Source: Cyclina sinensis (Eukaryota; Mollusca; Bivalvia; Venerida; Veneridae). From it: a stretch of DNA of 64,000 nt. Shown here in pieces: positions 44,409 to 56,699 of this stretch. The position numbers were made by a program, and so were the translations under genes. Every line of letters begins with the position of its first letter. Position 1 is the stretch's first letter. Under the pieces are notes generated by a model, which was given only the letters and a program-made list of their open reading frames with translations, ran no database searches and was not told the origin of the DNA. The DNA lies in NCBI GenBank assembly GCA_012932295.1, contig JAAONU010000016.1, forward strand, positions 38,781,241 through 38,845,240, written 5' to 3'.

Positions 44409-44568
44409 CTTTAATTTTTGTATCACTTTTTAGTTGACGCTTAATCTTTTAAGAAAATAGGTTTTATTTATTATTTCAATCAAAATTGTGATAAAAAATG
44501 CGGTACATTTATATGCTGTACATTTTATTTCGGAGGATTGCACCTATGAATATTTAGTGTATTTGCAC

Positions 44569-44632
44569 CAAAGGAGGAAGCTCTCCTTTGCGCATGCGTA
44601 GTGTTTATTTCTCGTGTGGTCGCCATCATCGT
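44569..44632 (+). promoter_or_regulatory. Probable TIAR core promoter with NRF1- and YY1-like sites
   Basis: TGCGCATGCGTA at 44589-44600 fits the NRF1 consensus (YGCGCAYGCGCR) at all but one position. GTCGCCATCATCG at 44619-44631, just 5' of the ATG, has the YY1 core GATGGCG on the minus strand. CAAAGGAG...CTCCTTTG (44569-44590) can form an 8-bp hairpin next to the NRF1-like site. No TATA box. These are typical of housekeeping promoters; function is inferred. Confidence 0.5.
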
Positions 44633-44636
44633 CAAA

Positions 44637-44648
44637 ATGTCGAACCAG
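44637..44648 (+). CDS. TIAL1: TIAR coding exon 1 (residues 1-4)
   Basis: Encodes MSNQ in 12 bases; context CAAAATG. Donor CAG|GTACTG. A four-residue first coding exon is normal for this family. Confidence 0.88.
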
Positions 44649-45003
44649 GTACTGATATTTTCAAATTTTGTGTTGATTTATTCTTTGTCATTGCCTTAAA
44701 TAACCATTGTTCTTTCTTTTTCAGTACGGAGAAAGTGAAGCCTCGCCAAGAACCCTGTAAGTATACTCTTTATTTGTTTATTAACATCGTATCCGGCTTT
44801 TCTACAAAGAAAGGAAACGTGTTGACTTTTCGTTGTTAAATTGAATTTGTACTGTTTCGGTTTTAAAATGTTACAATATAAAGGCTTTCAATTCTCTGTT
44901 TCACAGCTATGTGGGGAACCTTGATCCTTCAGTGACAGAAGGCCTGATTATGACACTGTTTGGCCAAATAGGACCGTGCAAAAGTTGCAAAATTATATTG
45001 GAG
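44637..45003 (+). CDS. TIAL1: TIA1/TIAR orthologue, 5' part (three coding exons; rest beyond the window)
   Basis: Nucleolysin TIAR/TIA1 has three RRMs and a Gln-rich tail; it binds U-rich RNA, represses translation of AU-rich mRNAs, forms stress granules and guides 5' splice-site choice (family knowledge). The spliced part is 47 residues: [15 protein letters not shown], then [20 protein letters not shown] and [12 protein letters not shown]. Human TIA1 has [38 protein letters not shown] is RNP2 of RRM1. The next expected exon (SNDPYCFVEF) is not found before base 64000, so intron 3 is at least 19 kb. Upstream is a short leader with NRF1/YY1-like motifs; the gene points away from the phosphatase gene, about 5.4 kb between start codons. 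Confidence 0.94.
44725..44756 (+). CDS. TIAL1: TIAR coding exon 2 (residues 5-15)
   Basis: Acceptor TCTTTTTCAG|TAC, donor CCCT|GTAAGT. Encodes [10 protein letters not shown] and two bases of L. Confidence 0.9.
44907..45003 (+). CDS. TIAL1: TIAR coding exon 3 (residues 15-47, first half of RRM1)
   Basis: Acceptor TTTCACAG|C, donor GAG|GTGAGT. Encodes RNP2 and helix 1 of RRM1, ending KSCKIILE. It ends in phase 0, at the junction where human TIAR has an alternatively spliced insert. Confidence 0.96.
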
Positions 45004-45963
45004 GTGAGTTCTTTTTTTTTTTACCAAAGCAAGAGTAATTTCCCTTTTCTTTCGAAACAGAAATTGGCAAAGGTTGTTTCTTCACTTTATATACTGATGT
45101 AAATATTTAACTGATTTTGAATGTCAGTATTTGAAGTAATCCTTTTTACTTCAATTGACTCTAATCTTGACGTTAAAAAGTCGGAATTAGCTATTACCAT
45201 ATTGTTGCAACACAAGGCTCAAGTCTCAAGACACAGTCAGCTGTTTTACATTGTCCTTTAGCATGGTGTTAATAAGCAGAGTGACATGTACAATTTCTGG
45301 AATTTAATCTTAATATATTATGATCTTTTGACAAGTTCAGTTATACCCAACTTGATACATACTGAATATTTTACATGTACTTCAATAATCTGTATTTGGA
45401 GGGTTGCTAGTTTGGACACCATCAGGTATGTGATTTCCCAGTGATATTATGCTTTCTAAACTTTTGAATGGATTGAATCCAGAAAACAGTCTATGAGTAA
45501 TATAATTTGCAAAATCCTTTTTTCCCTATCAGTATAAAATAAATTGTTAAGTGATAAATATCATATGTGACAGCATTTAAGCATATTAAGGACACGAGTC
45601 CACACAGTCCATAAGACAGAATATAGTGATCAACAGGGTCAGGGCAGTAGTAAAGTAACGTTTTTTTAAAAATTTCAGTTAGTCAGTGTTTGATAAATTG
45701 TCAAATATTTGTTTCACTAATTCATGATTCTGGATTTTATATTACTCTGCCCATAAGTTTCTTGCACAAAAACTTTTAAAGTCTATTATGTAAAGTTTCT
45801 GTGTGTAAATTCAAGCTTGCCTTATCATACCTGTTTGAAATATACCTTGGTTAGCTTTGACAATTATTGCCTTTACCAAAGGATATCTGAGTTGTATTCA
45901 TGACAAAATCACTCTCTTTTGTATTGGAACCAGTTTCAGTTCTAAGGGTCAAATACTTAGTCT

Positions 45964-46382
45964 TTTTAGCTCACTTGAGCCATAGGCTCATGGTGAGCTA
46001 TTAGGATTGATCAATGTTCATCGTCTGTCGTATGTCCACACTTAGTTTGTTAACACTCTAGTGTTCACATTTTTGCCTCAATTGTCATGAAACTTAGTCA
46101 GGATGTTTGTCCCAGTGATTACTCAGACAAGTTCGAACATGGGTTATCTGGGACGAATAACTAGGTCACAGGCAAAAAAAAATAGAAAAACCTTGTTAAC
46201 AATCTAGAGGCTACATTTTCAGTCCAAATATCCTCGAAATTTGTCAGAAAAAGTTTTTTGGTGATTTCTAGGTTAAGTTCAAATATGGGTCATCTGGGGT
46301 CAATTAATCGGGTCCATATCAATTTTGTTAAAAGCAGTCATACTCAGGTGAGTGATCTAGGGCAATCATGGCCCTCTTGTTT
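45964..46382 (-). mobile_element. Short AACAAGAGGGCC-family copy, inverted
   Basis: Begins TTTAGCTCACTTGAGCCATA and ends CTAGGGCAATCATGGCCCTC then TTGTTT, the reverse complement of the family head. About 420 bases, one module, like the copy at 1352. Confidence 0.75.
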
Positions 46383-48357
46383 ATAAATGGTAGTACTTGC
46401 TTGAACAAGCATTATTCTGAGATTTATTTGAGAAATTTGTTACAGGTTCTTGACATTTTTCAACAGATAATCAAGAAAAAGGCTATACTGTGCAACAAAA
46501 AGATTCCCTTCTGTCCAGATGTTCTGTTTGCATATTTTGTTCATGAATTGTGTCTTATCTTGTTCTTGCAGTATTTTCTAAATGCAAATCTCTAATGATG
46601 AGTCAGTCTTCCTGTACATTTTAGGTCAGATGTCAAACTCCGGTTTTGACTTGATGCACATGAACAGTGCTTATAAGAGTAAAGCTTTAGATTTGTTAGT
46701 ATGAGTTTTGATTCATATTGTCACAGATTCATTAGGTTGAAGATGGCTTGAAACCAGCTCCAGTTTCTTTGTGTGAAAACGCAGCCCAGCTTGTTTGAAG
46801 GAATGTTGCCATCAGAAGAGATAAGAAATTAGAAACAGTTAAATGGTTTGCTGATGTCAATTCTAGACAGTCTGAAAACAATCTGATTAAGATAAAAACA
46901 CCATTTTCATTATTAATACATGTTTTTATATTTGAAATGTTTGAGCTGTTGATTATCAGTGTTCGACAAAATGCGACTGCATTACACAGCAATAGAACAC
47001 AGTTCAACACACACAGTGCTTTCAGAGGCAGGTTTTTGTTGAATTTTATGCTCCTGGAGGGAGCATATTGTTTTTGGTCAGTCTGTGTATTTGTTTGTCA
47101 CAAAACTTTTAACCTTTTTGAGGCCCTGCTGGGGGCAAAGCTTTCATTCAAACGTAGCGCTGGTTCTTATTAGCATTCAGTGATAACTTAATAGTGTTTA
47201 ATCACTTCCATATTTCTCTTTTAAATGGTTCAGAGTAGAGCTTTAATAACTAAGTGCTGACTCAATGCTCAGTGAGGGTAAAGGTTGCCAAAGTTAGACT
47301 GTATTAGCTTCATGGTTTCTGAAATCTACTAACAGCTCTTGAATTGTTTATGGTTTACATTTACATTGCAGCAGTTGTCATTTGGTATAATTATAACTAT
47401 AAAAATGGAGATAACTAATAGCTTCAAAACATATGTTGCAGCTCATGAAATAGCTAAGGCTAGTAGGAAGAATAATGAAAATTGTAATTATAATTGTCAC
47501 AAGTAAATATTTGACAGTATTGATAATTAACTGTGATTTTGGCTCTTAGTCCAACTTTAACTGGCAATATATGAAACATGAATTCAGGAGTGAAAAGTAA
47601 TGCTAGCCCAGTTGATACTGACGAGGAAAGTGTGAAGTATGGGAATAAAGTCAGACTATAGCCCAGTTCTCATTTTCTTATGTTCCTACAGAAATTGAAT
47701 TTTTTTAGCTATAATTTAAGTGTTCTATTGTAAAATTGCCTTGACTAACATTCCAACAGTAACATGTAATGAAATAAATCATGTTTTAACAAAAAAGTAT
47801 TGTGCCATCCATGTAAAATATATTTTTGAAATAAAACTTCAAGAGGGTCATATATTAAGCCTGTGTCATAGCAGCAAAATTAAATTACATAATAATAGCA
47901 GGTCTTGATATCTTTTAAGATGCATGTTTAGTTATTTTATATGCCTTATTCGTAGCCTTGACGTCATGAAAGCATTTCTGCCGACTTACAAAAACTAAAC
48001 ACTCTGCATCAGTCATCCATATTCACGATGCATATTTTTTAAAGCATGTTAAACTGACCTCTGTTCATGAATGGATCTCATACACCTGTGATGACATTTT
48101 GCTGCTAGATTCCGAAAGCTTACTATTCATCTGATACTTGAACAGTTAAGGTTGGCTATTGAACTGATTGCTGTGTTATTAAAATAGTCTTTGCATTTCA
48201 TCAACAGCATTGCAAGTCATTTGCCATTATATGATTTGGGGTGTAGCAAACCCTGATGCTTTAATCATGAACTTTAACCTGTGAATACTAAATTCTGGGA
48301 AAAGCTCTGAATCATTAAAAGAAAACAAGTGTATGGGAATATTCTTTATTGAAATGG

Positions 48358-48600
48358 GAGCAATCTGACTGAAGTTCATGATCTCCCTACGCTTAGATCT
48401 GAAGACGACGCATTCATTTCTATCTTCCCAATAACCTGGAATTTCCACTATTGTTATTTATATCCCAGCCAATGACACTGCAGCTTATGACGCATCTCGA
48501 TAGCTTACCTGTACACATGGCGTGTTCACACAGCGTGTAAACTTATCTAGCATAACAATGTTTGTTATTGAAAACGGAATGCTTAGATATTTTGAAAAAT
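48358..48600 (+). repeat. Dispersed 'TGATCTCCCTAC' repeat, copy 2
   Basis: Matches 14411-14640 in the same orientation over about 230 bases (CATGATCTCCCTAC, TTCTATCTTC, TTACCTGTACACATGGC). Confidence 0.7.
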
Positions 48601-50077
48601 AATATTCTACACAAACATTAATTTCATCATTTTGGAAGGTCTTGACAAATAAATTTAACTGAGTTCAGTGACAGTTTATACATGGCAGATAATTGTTTGG
48701 GATCCCAGCTATATCAATAGATTTTCACTAGTTGAACATTCACTTCAATGAGGGTGGAAGCGTTGCTCTGATTGGCTGATGGATAGGTCACAAGAAGGTG
48801 ACCTTCTACTTGTCGTCCTCAGATCCTAATAGCATAGCGGTGTTTAGGATATGATTTTAATCAGATTGAAATGGGAGATGCATTTGAGTGTTAGAAATTT
48901 CATGTATAGGGTTATGACTTTCGCTGGGCTCAGCGCATCCGCAAGTTACAAGCCCAGTAATAAATGTGTTTGAATGAATTATTTAGGAAAAAAGAAATGA
49001 ACGTGTTTCAATGAATTGTATATAAGAATGTAAGAAATGACTGTGTTTCAAGTGAAGGTCAAGGATCAAGGGTGGAAGGAGGAAATGTTTCATGCCAGAT
49101 GTTTTAAAGATACAAAAAGAGCTAATTTTATCCCTAATGAAGTGATTTACTGCCTTTTACTTTTATAATAGAACTATAAATTTGTTATACTGGAAAATGT
49201 TGATTATAAGGTTTTTTCAAGTATTTTGAATATGTCATAGGATTGAATTGAGACCCAGCGGTGGTGTGTAAACAGAAATGGGCATGGTGTAAAACTCTGA
49301 TCCAAACATTATTCTGTAGATCTTAAACTGACATAAAAATTGAAAATATTATGTCAAAATGAGTGTAATATCTACTGATATATTCACAAAAAAGTTATAT
49401 CCTACAGAAATGAATGGCCTTTTGAAGTGAAATTTTGAAGATATTAAGTACTGTGCAGTGCAATATCTGACCTTTAATCTGATCAAATATATTCAAAATT
49501 TGTATGTTGTATAAAAAGTTATTCATTTCTGGTCAGCCTTATGACTTAAAATAACTGGACGTCTTTACATCAGACACGGTGCAATTTGTGTGTGTGTGTG
49601 TTTATTTAGCCATTTTATAGTAGTTACTTCCTCATTCATGATAATTCAAACACATTAAAATAGTATATTTTTATGGTTGGCATGACAGTTCTCTCCCTTT
49701 GTTTAAGCTTCTGAAAGAGATAAAATTTTAATCTTTTCTACTGCGGTTGTGTCCCTTTGATTAAGTTTGATATATAGAAAAATTTGGGATTTTTTTGTTT
49801 GTTGTAAAAAAAATGAGATGAACAAAATGGATAAGCATCATTAAATGATAATAATCAGTAGAAACATTTATGTTTGAATTGTGTGCTTTTTATGAAGGCT
49901 GTTGCTATTAAAATTTAACAATGGTCAATAAATTCGTATAAATGATCAGTTCTTCATTTGTATCATTTCCATTAAGGCCATGGGTATATTGTTTATGTCA
50001 TTAATGTTGTTCTGGAGTGGAGAAATAAAGAAAACATAGACTAATTGGTTGTTGTTCATTTTTAGATCATAACTTAT

Positions 50078-51090
50078 TATACCCCCACAAACAAACTTAT
50101 ATAGGAGTGAGCTTGGCGGTCGGTCTGTCGGTCCGTCATGGTTTCCAGATGATAACTCATGAATGGCTCGACAGATTTAAACAATTTTTGTTACACAGGT
50201 GTAACATCACAACATACAGGTCAGCTTCGATATCGGGGCTGGTGGGGCCAAGGTCAAGGTCACTGTTACTAAAAATAATAAAATGGTTGAAAAATGGTTT
50301 CCGGATGATAACTCATGAAATCTTGACAGATTTAAACAATTATCGGTACACAGGTGTAACATCACAGGATACAGGTCAAGTATAATATTGGGGCTGGTGG
50401 GGCCAAGGTCAAGGTCAGTGTTACTAAAAATAAAAAATAAATGATTTCTGTTCAATAAGTTGAGTTAAGAATGAGATATTTTGATGAAATTTGCTGTTAA
50501 GGTAGCTTCTATGAAGACAACGCTTTGGATTGAAAATTTTGCCAGTTGGGTCAAGGTCACTGTTCGCTTAAACTAAGAATAGAAAAACTGGTTTCCAGAT
50601 AATAACTCATGAAAGGCTTGACAGATTTAAACCATTTTTTGGTACACAGGTGTAACATCATACAATACAGGATGACGCTTGGGATTGAAAATTGGGCCTG
50701 TTGGATCAAGGTCACTGTTCACTTTAACTAAGAATAAAAATACAGTTTCTGGATGATACCTCATGAGTTACAGGAACAGTCAGAGATTTATTCCCAGAAG
50801 GATAATGATGCATTCAAGCCCAAATATGTACTTGTAAAATTTGATGATTATCGTGTTTGAAGTAAAGATTGTGAATGCTCTAGATGTCTTATTCCAGAAG
50901 ACATCAGCTAGAGCATCAGCTAGTTCTACTAGAAAATATACAGTTCAATGGTCTACCGGTAATTGTTTTCTCTATGTACAATATTATTAAATATAAAATA
51001 TATACATATTTCCATTTTTCTTATGTCACTTTATGCCATTGATTCTAAGCTTTCCAGTTCCAGTATCAAGCACCCATGTGGGGGTATTAA
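50078..51090 (+). mobile_element. TIR-bounded element with ~170-base tandem modules
   Basis: Left end TTATTATACCCCCACA, right end TGTGGGGGTATTAA, a short inverted repeat. Inside, 'gtttccagatgataactcatgaa...gacagatttaaacaa...ggtacacaggtgtaacatcac...ggccaaggtcaaggtcactgtt' recurs about four times (50140, 50298, 50590, 50745, the later ones more diverged). Non-coding; the ends resemble 'TATACCCCCGCAAACAAAG' repeats known in bivalves (memory). Confidence 0.75.
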
Positions 51091-51819
51091 TCACCTTTAG
51101 TGATAGTTTTAGTTTTGATCTGTTGTTATATTTCGTGCATTAATTGAAAAAAGAAACAGCTTTTCTTATTTAAAATCTTGACATCCTTCTTTCCTACATT
51201 TATTAACATTTGTAGGTATGTTATTCCTTCGAGCTTTTTTTTTTTTCACGAAAGTCAAGTTAATTTGAAATTTGTCACAAACTTAAATCCATTTTAAAAG
51301 GCCAGTCCTTAACTATGAAACGTCTAGAATATTGACACAGTATTCTTATTAAAATTCAGGTCACTTTTTAACAGAAGTTTTGAAAATTCAGGGTGGAAAG
51401 AAAAAAAAAATAGTTTATAACAATACTTGATTGTCAGCACTTATTCTTATATATGACTGTTATATTCCCTTGACAGTAAGAAATAAAACAATGTATCTTA
51501 TGATTTGTGACAGCACTTTGAAATCCAAGACTACTGATTCACAGTGATATGACAAACTTGCATTTCTGCTGAATGATCTACTGGGATGGAGTGTCAGAGC
51601 TATATTGTCATTTTCTAGAAATTTCTATTGAAATTGAGAATCATAAATAATGAAAGAACAAAAGAATTTTTTCTGAAATTTTATCTGAAGTATGAGAAAG
51701 CAGAATACATGTCCATCTTTTGAAAGAAAAATTAACTGTTTGTTGAAAGAGGTCAAATTTGACTTATTAATAGAAGAGCTGTGTTCACAGATTGATGTTA
51801 CTTTAGTAAAATTATAGTA

Positions 51820-52040
51820 TTTAACCCTTACCATGCCAAATTTCTAAAATGACTTGTCGATCTTTCAATTAGGATTGATCAATTAATCATTTATGGTGGT
51901 GCTTATTGAAAGTATTCTGACTAAATGGTGATTAATTCAGACCATGTGCAGACTGCACGGAAGTGCAGGCTGATCTTGGTATGCACTTGACGCAAAGGCA
52001 GAGTCAGTTGCCGCTAGCAGGGTACGGGTTAAGAGGAATC
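51820..52040 (+). repeat. Palindromic 'TTAACCCTTACCATGC' repeat
   Basis: Opens TTTAACCCTTACCATGCCAA and closes GCTAGCAGGGTACGGGTTAA, with 'gactgcacggaagtgcaggctgat' in the middle. Matches a repeat class I recall from bivalve genomes. Confidence 0.65.
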
Positions 52041-55000
52041 ATCGATATTTGACAGATAGCCTTGTTACGAAAAGGGGTCGTTTTGTAGGTAGTTGAAATT
52101 GTCATTTAGGAAGGAAGGTCAGGGTCTGTCGAGCTGATTATCTTTTTATAGATATGAGAAACTGTCTTGAATAAAAGGTAAAATTTGATATTGGAAAGAG
52201 GCAACTTGACTGAAAAAAAGTTAATGGCATCATCACAGATGCCACCAAAGTATGTGCTGTCAGTTACAGTAAAACATTTGGAATGACTTCAGATTTTTGG
52301 GATTGATATCAACTTACATAACAAATATCAACCTCATTATTTCTCTTCCAAACTATAAAATATTAAACTTGACACGTAAAAAAAATGAATGAAGGAAAAA
52401 CAGTAACAAAGATAAAACAAGTTTTCATCAATTTCTTTCATGTCTCTTGACCATTTTCCTAAAAGTTCATCGACTCTTAGAAAATTATAAAAATAAAGAA
52501 AACATTATAAAGATTGAAGAAGAAAGTAAAAGAATAAAAGTGATAAATTTTTCTGTTTTTAATGGTGATAACTTTGAGCTCAGTGATTTTCAGGGTTTGG
52601 TTTTTTTTTAGAGATCTTCTCTGATTTTCTTTCATACTTAATTATATTGCAATAAGAACTCAATTTAAAGTTTCTGTCAGATTAGAGTTTTACTTAATCA
52701 AGAATTTCTAAAGTAATCCATTTTTTCTTGAAAATAAGAGCTATCAGTAGAATTTAATCAAATTTTTATTGAATTATTGTTGGAAAAATGTTCTTTAATA
52801 ATTTTGAAGTATGGTACATGTGTTTAATTACATTTCTCCCCAAAAAATAGTCCATTGTTTGTTTAATACAGCATTGGCTGCTTTTGAGATAAATCTTTTT
52901 GTTGAATAATCCAAGAGACTTGTATGAACTAATTTCAGTTATTAAGAAATGTAGATACTTTCCTTGAATTTGAATAGATTTAAGCATAGTCCAGGACAAT
53001 AAAAGTGATTCCTGGCTACAGTAGAATTCACACCTGGTTTTATGGTCTGTGCTTAATTGTGTCCCCTGAAGAGATACTGCTGTGAGTGTGATACACTGTT
53101 GAAACACTTGAAATCAGCATTGGTCCTGGTCTTTATTTCTTAAAGCTGCATTTTTTTATTGTATCACATTTATGTTCCTTGAAGAAAACTGTTCAGACAC
53201 TTTTTTTTGTAGTACAAGGTACTTTAAATAGGTCAGAATTGGTTCACCCTGAGTTTAGACTGTTACAGATAGGAAACTGGATACAGGTAGGAAAGCCTAT
53301 CCTGGCTTGACTATGATTTAGTTTGTTCACTCCATTCCCAGTCCCTCTAAAATCCACATTATAAAAAGTAATATATATTTTGTAACCTATTATGTCAAAT
53401 AGCTTTGAAGAAGTTTGCTGTTTAGCCTCAGTTTGACAAAGGATCAGACAAGATCAGCTGTTGTTCCTTGCTGTACTAACTAGTGGTATAGCACCAGTGC
53501 AAGGGAGATAATCCATAGGTTTTAAGGTGTGATAAGGATTGGAGAGTGGAATGATGTAAATTTGTTGGAAAAGATTAATTATCATGGAATTTTTCAACAA
53601 AATTCTTTCAGCTCACATTTAAAGTTGTGTTAGCTAACAATTTGTTGTAAGGTTTTATTGAAAGCAGTTGATAAAATGTTGTGTCGATGTAATTGACTTT
53701 CTCTCATACCAGTTTTCCCCTTCTGATGTGTCATGTATATTGAATAAATTATGTAAATTTTGCATACAGTCTAAATGCCACAAAGTCATACTAGCTGTAT
53801 TGAAGTGAGATTCAGGAATACTGTGAAATATTAATTTTGCTTCTATTCTTCAAAGTTAAAAGTATTTATTCATGTATGAATGAAAAGTCCCAGTTTCTGT
53901 ACTTGGTCACATCCTGGCATTGTCATACAGATCTAATTTGGGTCCCATCATGAATATACAGACTACTCATTTAAGAAAAGGCTTGAATACTTGTTACATA
54001 GAGTAATGGTCCTGTTGTGAGAGGAACTCTGCTAGTGGTAATCATAGAGTCAAAACAAAGTTCTCTGAAACACAGAAGGACCTGAAGTCTTTTCGATAAT
54101 ATCCAATTTTATGTTTGTTTTAACCTTTCTTTCATTCCATAAGGTCTAAAGCGATGAAGTAACAGAAAGTTTGTAGTTTACTATGACTTACTGCTGTGAG
54201 ATTTTTTTTTAAAATGACACTTTGACTGTACATGGATAAATAGGCAAGAAAATCTGTTCTATTATGTTGGTTTAGTTGAAGTTTTAAATTGTAGACAAAC
54301 GATATTGCAGTGTGTGAACTGCTCGGTGTGTTGAAGTTTGACAGAAATTAATGATTGCTCTGCATTTAAATTTTCTGTTGGAAAATTTGGAAATTTTCAT
54401 ACAAAAGATTGTAAGCATTGTTTCGCTGAGGTGTTCATCTGAATAAAGAATGAGAAACCGGAATGAAATGTGTGTAATTATAAGCATATTTAGATAAAGA
54501 GATAAAGAGCTTTGACTGACATATTGACAAGCTTAAAGCTGATATAATCTGTTGAAATAAGGTTTCTATAATCTGTCGCCTGTTTTTTCCCTGTAAGTTT
54601 ATTTGCTAGTGTTGTTATTTTGTGAAATAATTTGTTTGTTTTAGAGTTTTAAGGCCCTTTATGTATTTGATGACATGTTAAATCCCTCTAAAGTCCAAAT
54701 GTACACATCTTCTAAGCTTTGAAATACTGTTTGATATTTTGATGGGTAAGTAAACTATGTAAATTGTGGCAATGTTATAGGTACACAAGAATTCTAAACC
54801 TTTTAAATACAGCAAAGAGTGGCCAGACATAGTTTATAAAAGTTACTTCAAGTCCCATAGTATATAGTTATTTTGAACAGGCTTTTTCTTTGTGATCGTT
54901 TGAAAAAGAAGACTTATAGTACCGCACAGTACAGTACAGCTAAGCAAAGTACAGCACAGTACAACACAGCACAGCACAGTACAGTATGGTTTCAAAAATA

Positions 55001-55844
55001 ACATGATATTATTGAAATAATGTTGAAAAGAAGCATCAGGTGAATAAGGAACTGGCAGCTTTGAAACAAAAATAAGTTAATCAAAACGTTGTGGAAATAA
55101 GTTAAAAATTGACACCAGATCCTATGTAAGCATTTTTGAACACCAGAATAGCTATTGGCTTCTAATATTTTTTGAATTTTTTAAGAAAATGACAACCATT
55201 TTAAGAATTTTCTTCAAAAAATTCATTTAAAAGACATGAATTTTTTTCAGAAAAAAGAAATTTTGGCAACTAAATTCTTTTTCTTAGTGCCAGCCTAGTT
55301 GTCCAAACCATAAAGCAAACCTCATTATATACCAGAAAAATGGGTTGGTCATGAATTTTCAGTTTTGCTTATGAAAAAAAGCCCTGAAATTCAGGACGTT
55401 CTTTCCACTTTGATTAAGTATTACAATCTCTTAGAAATTTCTCAAAAGATGATTAATAAAGTAAACTTAACTAGAGAAGGGAATATTGTTCGACTTAAAT
55501 TTTATTTGATTGGAGGAGTGAATCCATTTGGGGCAGATAAAGATTGATTAAAATTGCCATCAATCAGGCTGTATCTCCAGTGAAGATACTGTAGGGACGT
55601 TTTACTGCTCTTTTATTGTTCAGAACTTGACAGAAATAAATTTTCAGATTTTTAAAAATTACTTGGTTTTTCTAGTTTTTTTCAGTATGCAAGATTCTAC
55701 TAAATATTTAGAAAGTTCATTTAATAGCTGACACTAAGATAATTCCGTTTACTGGTATTTTAGCTTTGTATGATATTATTGAGGTTGGTTTTACAGTTTG
55801 ATAACCTGTTCTGTCTTTTCTGAGGTGTTTGTTTTTAATTTTTT

Positions 55845-56690
55845 GTGTCGCCTCCTACACAATTGGATCACTTCCCTGACGTCTGTCTGTTTGTCCGTCC
55901 GTCCATCATAAAACTTGTCCAGCCTACTTCTCAAAAACTACTGGTGCAATTTTATCCAAACTTTACAGGAATGATCAGTCCCAAGTCTAGTTGTGCATAT
56001 CTTTGGCATTTTCCAGTTCACTGATTTTTGTCAGAGTTATGGCCCTTTAATGATGTTTATTTTTCTGTTGCCTGCTACAAAGTAACGAGGACATATAGGG
56101 ATCACTTCTCCGTCGTCTGTCCGTCTTTGTCCCGGTCGGGACTACTCCGCAGAAACTACTGGTGCGATTTCATCCAAACTTAACCGGAATGATCAGTACC
56201 AAGTCTAGTTATGCATATCCTCGGCATTTTCCAGTCCAATGATTTTTGTGAGAGTTATGGCCCTTTTATGATTTTTATTTTTAAAGTTTGTTCGGACTAC
56301 TTCACTTATACTACTAATGCAATTTGAATGAAATTTTACAGGATTGATCAGTACCTCAAGTACTTGTGCATATCTAACGGGGGTTTTTTTAATGATTTTT
56401 GGCAGAGTTATGGCCCTTGAATGAAAAAGTCGTTTTGGCCAAATAATGAACTTAGTGTTGCAGTCTTCACAGTAGCTGCAACATGCTAAAAAGTAGCCAT
56501 GATATATAGGGATCACTTCCCCATCATCTGTCTGTCTGTCTGTCTGTCCATCACAAAACTTGTCCGGACTACTCCTCAGAAACTACTGATGCCATTTCAT
56601 CCAAACTTCACAGGAAAGATCAGTATCAAGTCTAGTTGTGCATATTGTCAGCATTTCCATTTTAATGATTTTTATTTTTTTAAAGTTTAT
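55845..56690 (-). repeat. Dispersed 'GGCCATAACTCAGCC' repeat, two inverted copies
   Basis: Two heads (about 55846 and 56070, TACAAAGTA...GGGATCACTTC then CTGTCTGTCTGTCCGTCC) and several 'aaaactactggtgcaattttatccaaac' and 'gatttttgtcagagttatggccctt' units in reverse complement to 18130-18580. A third head starts near 56494. The (TCTG)n run at 56528 is its variable part. Non-coding. Confidence 0.72.
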
Positions 56691-56699
56691 CCGTAGTAT

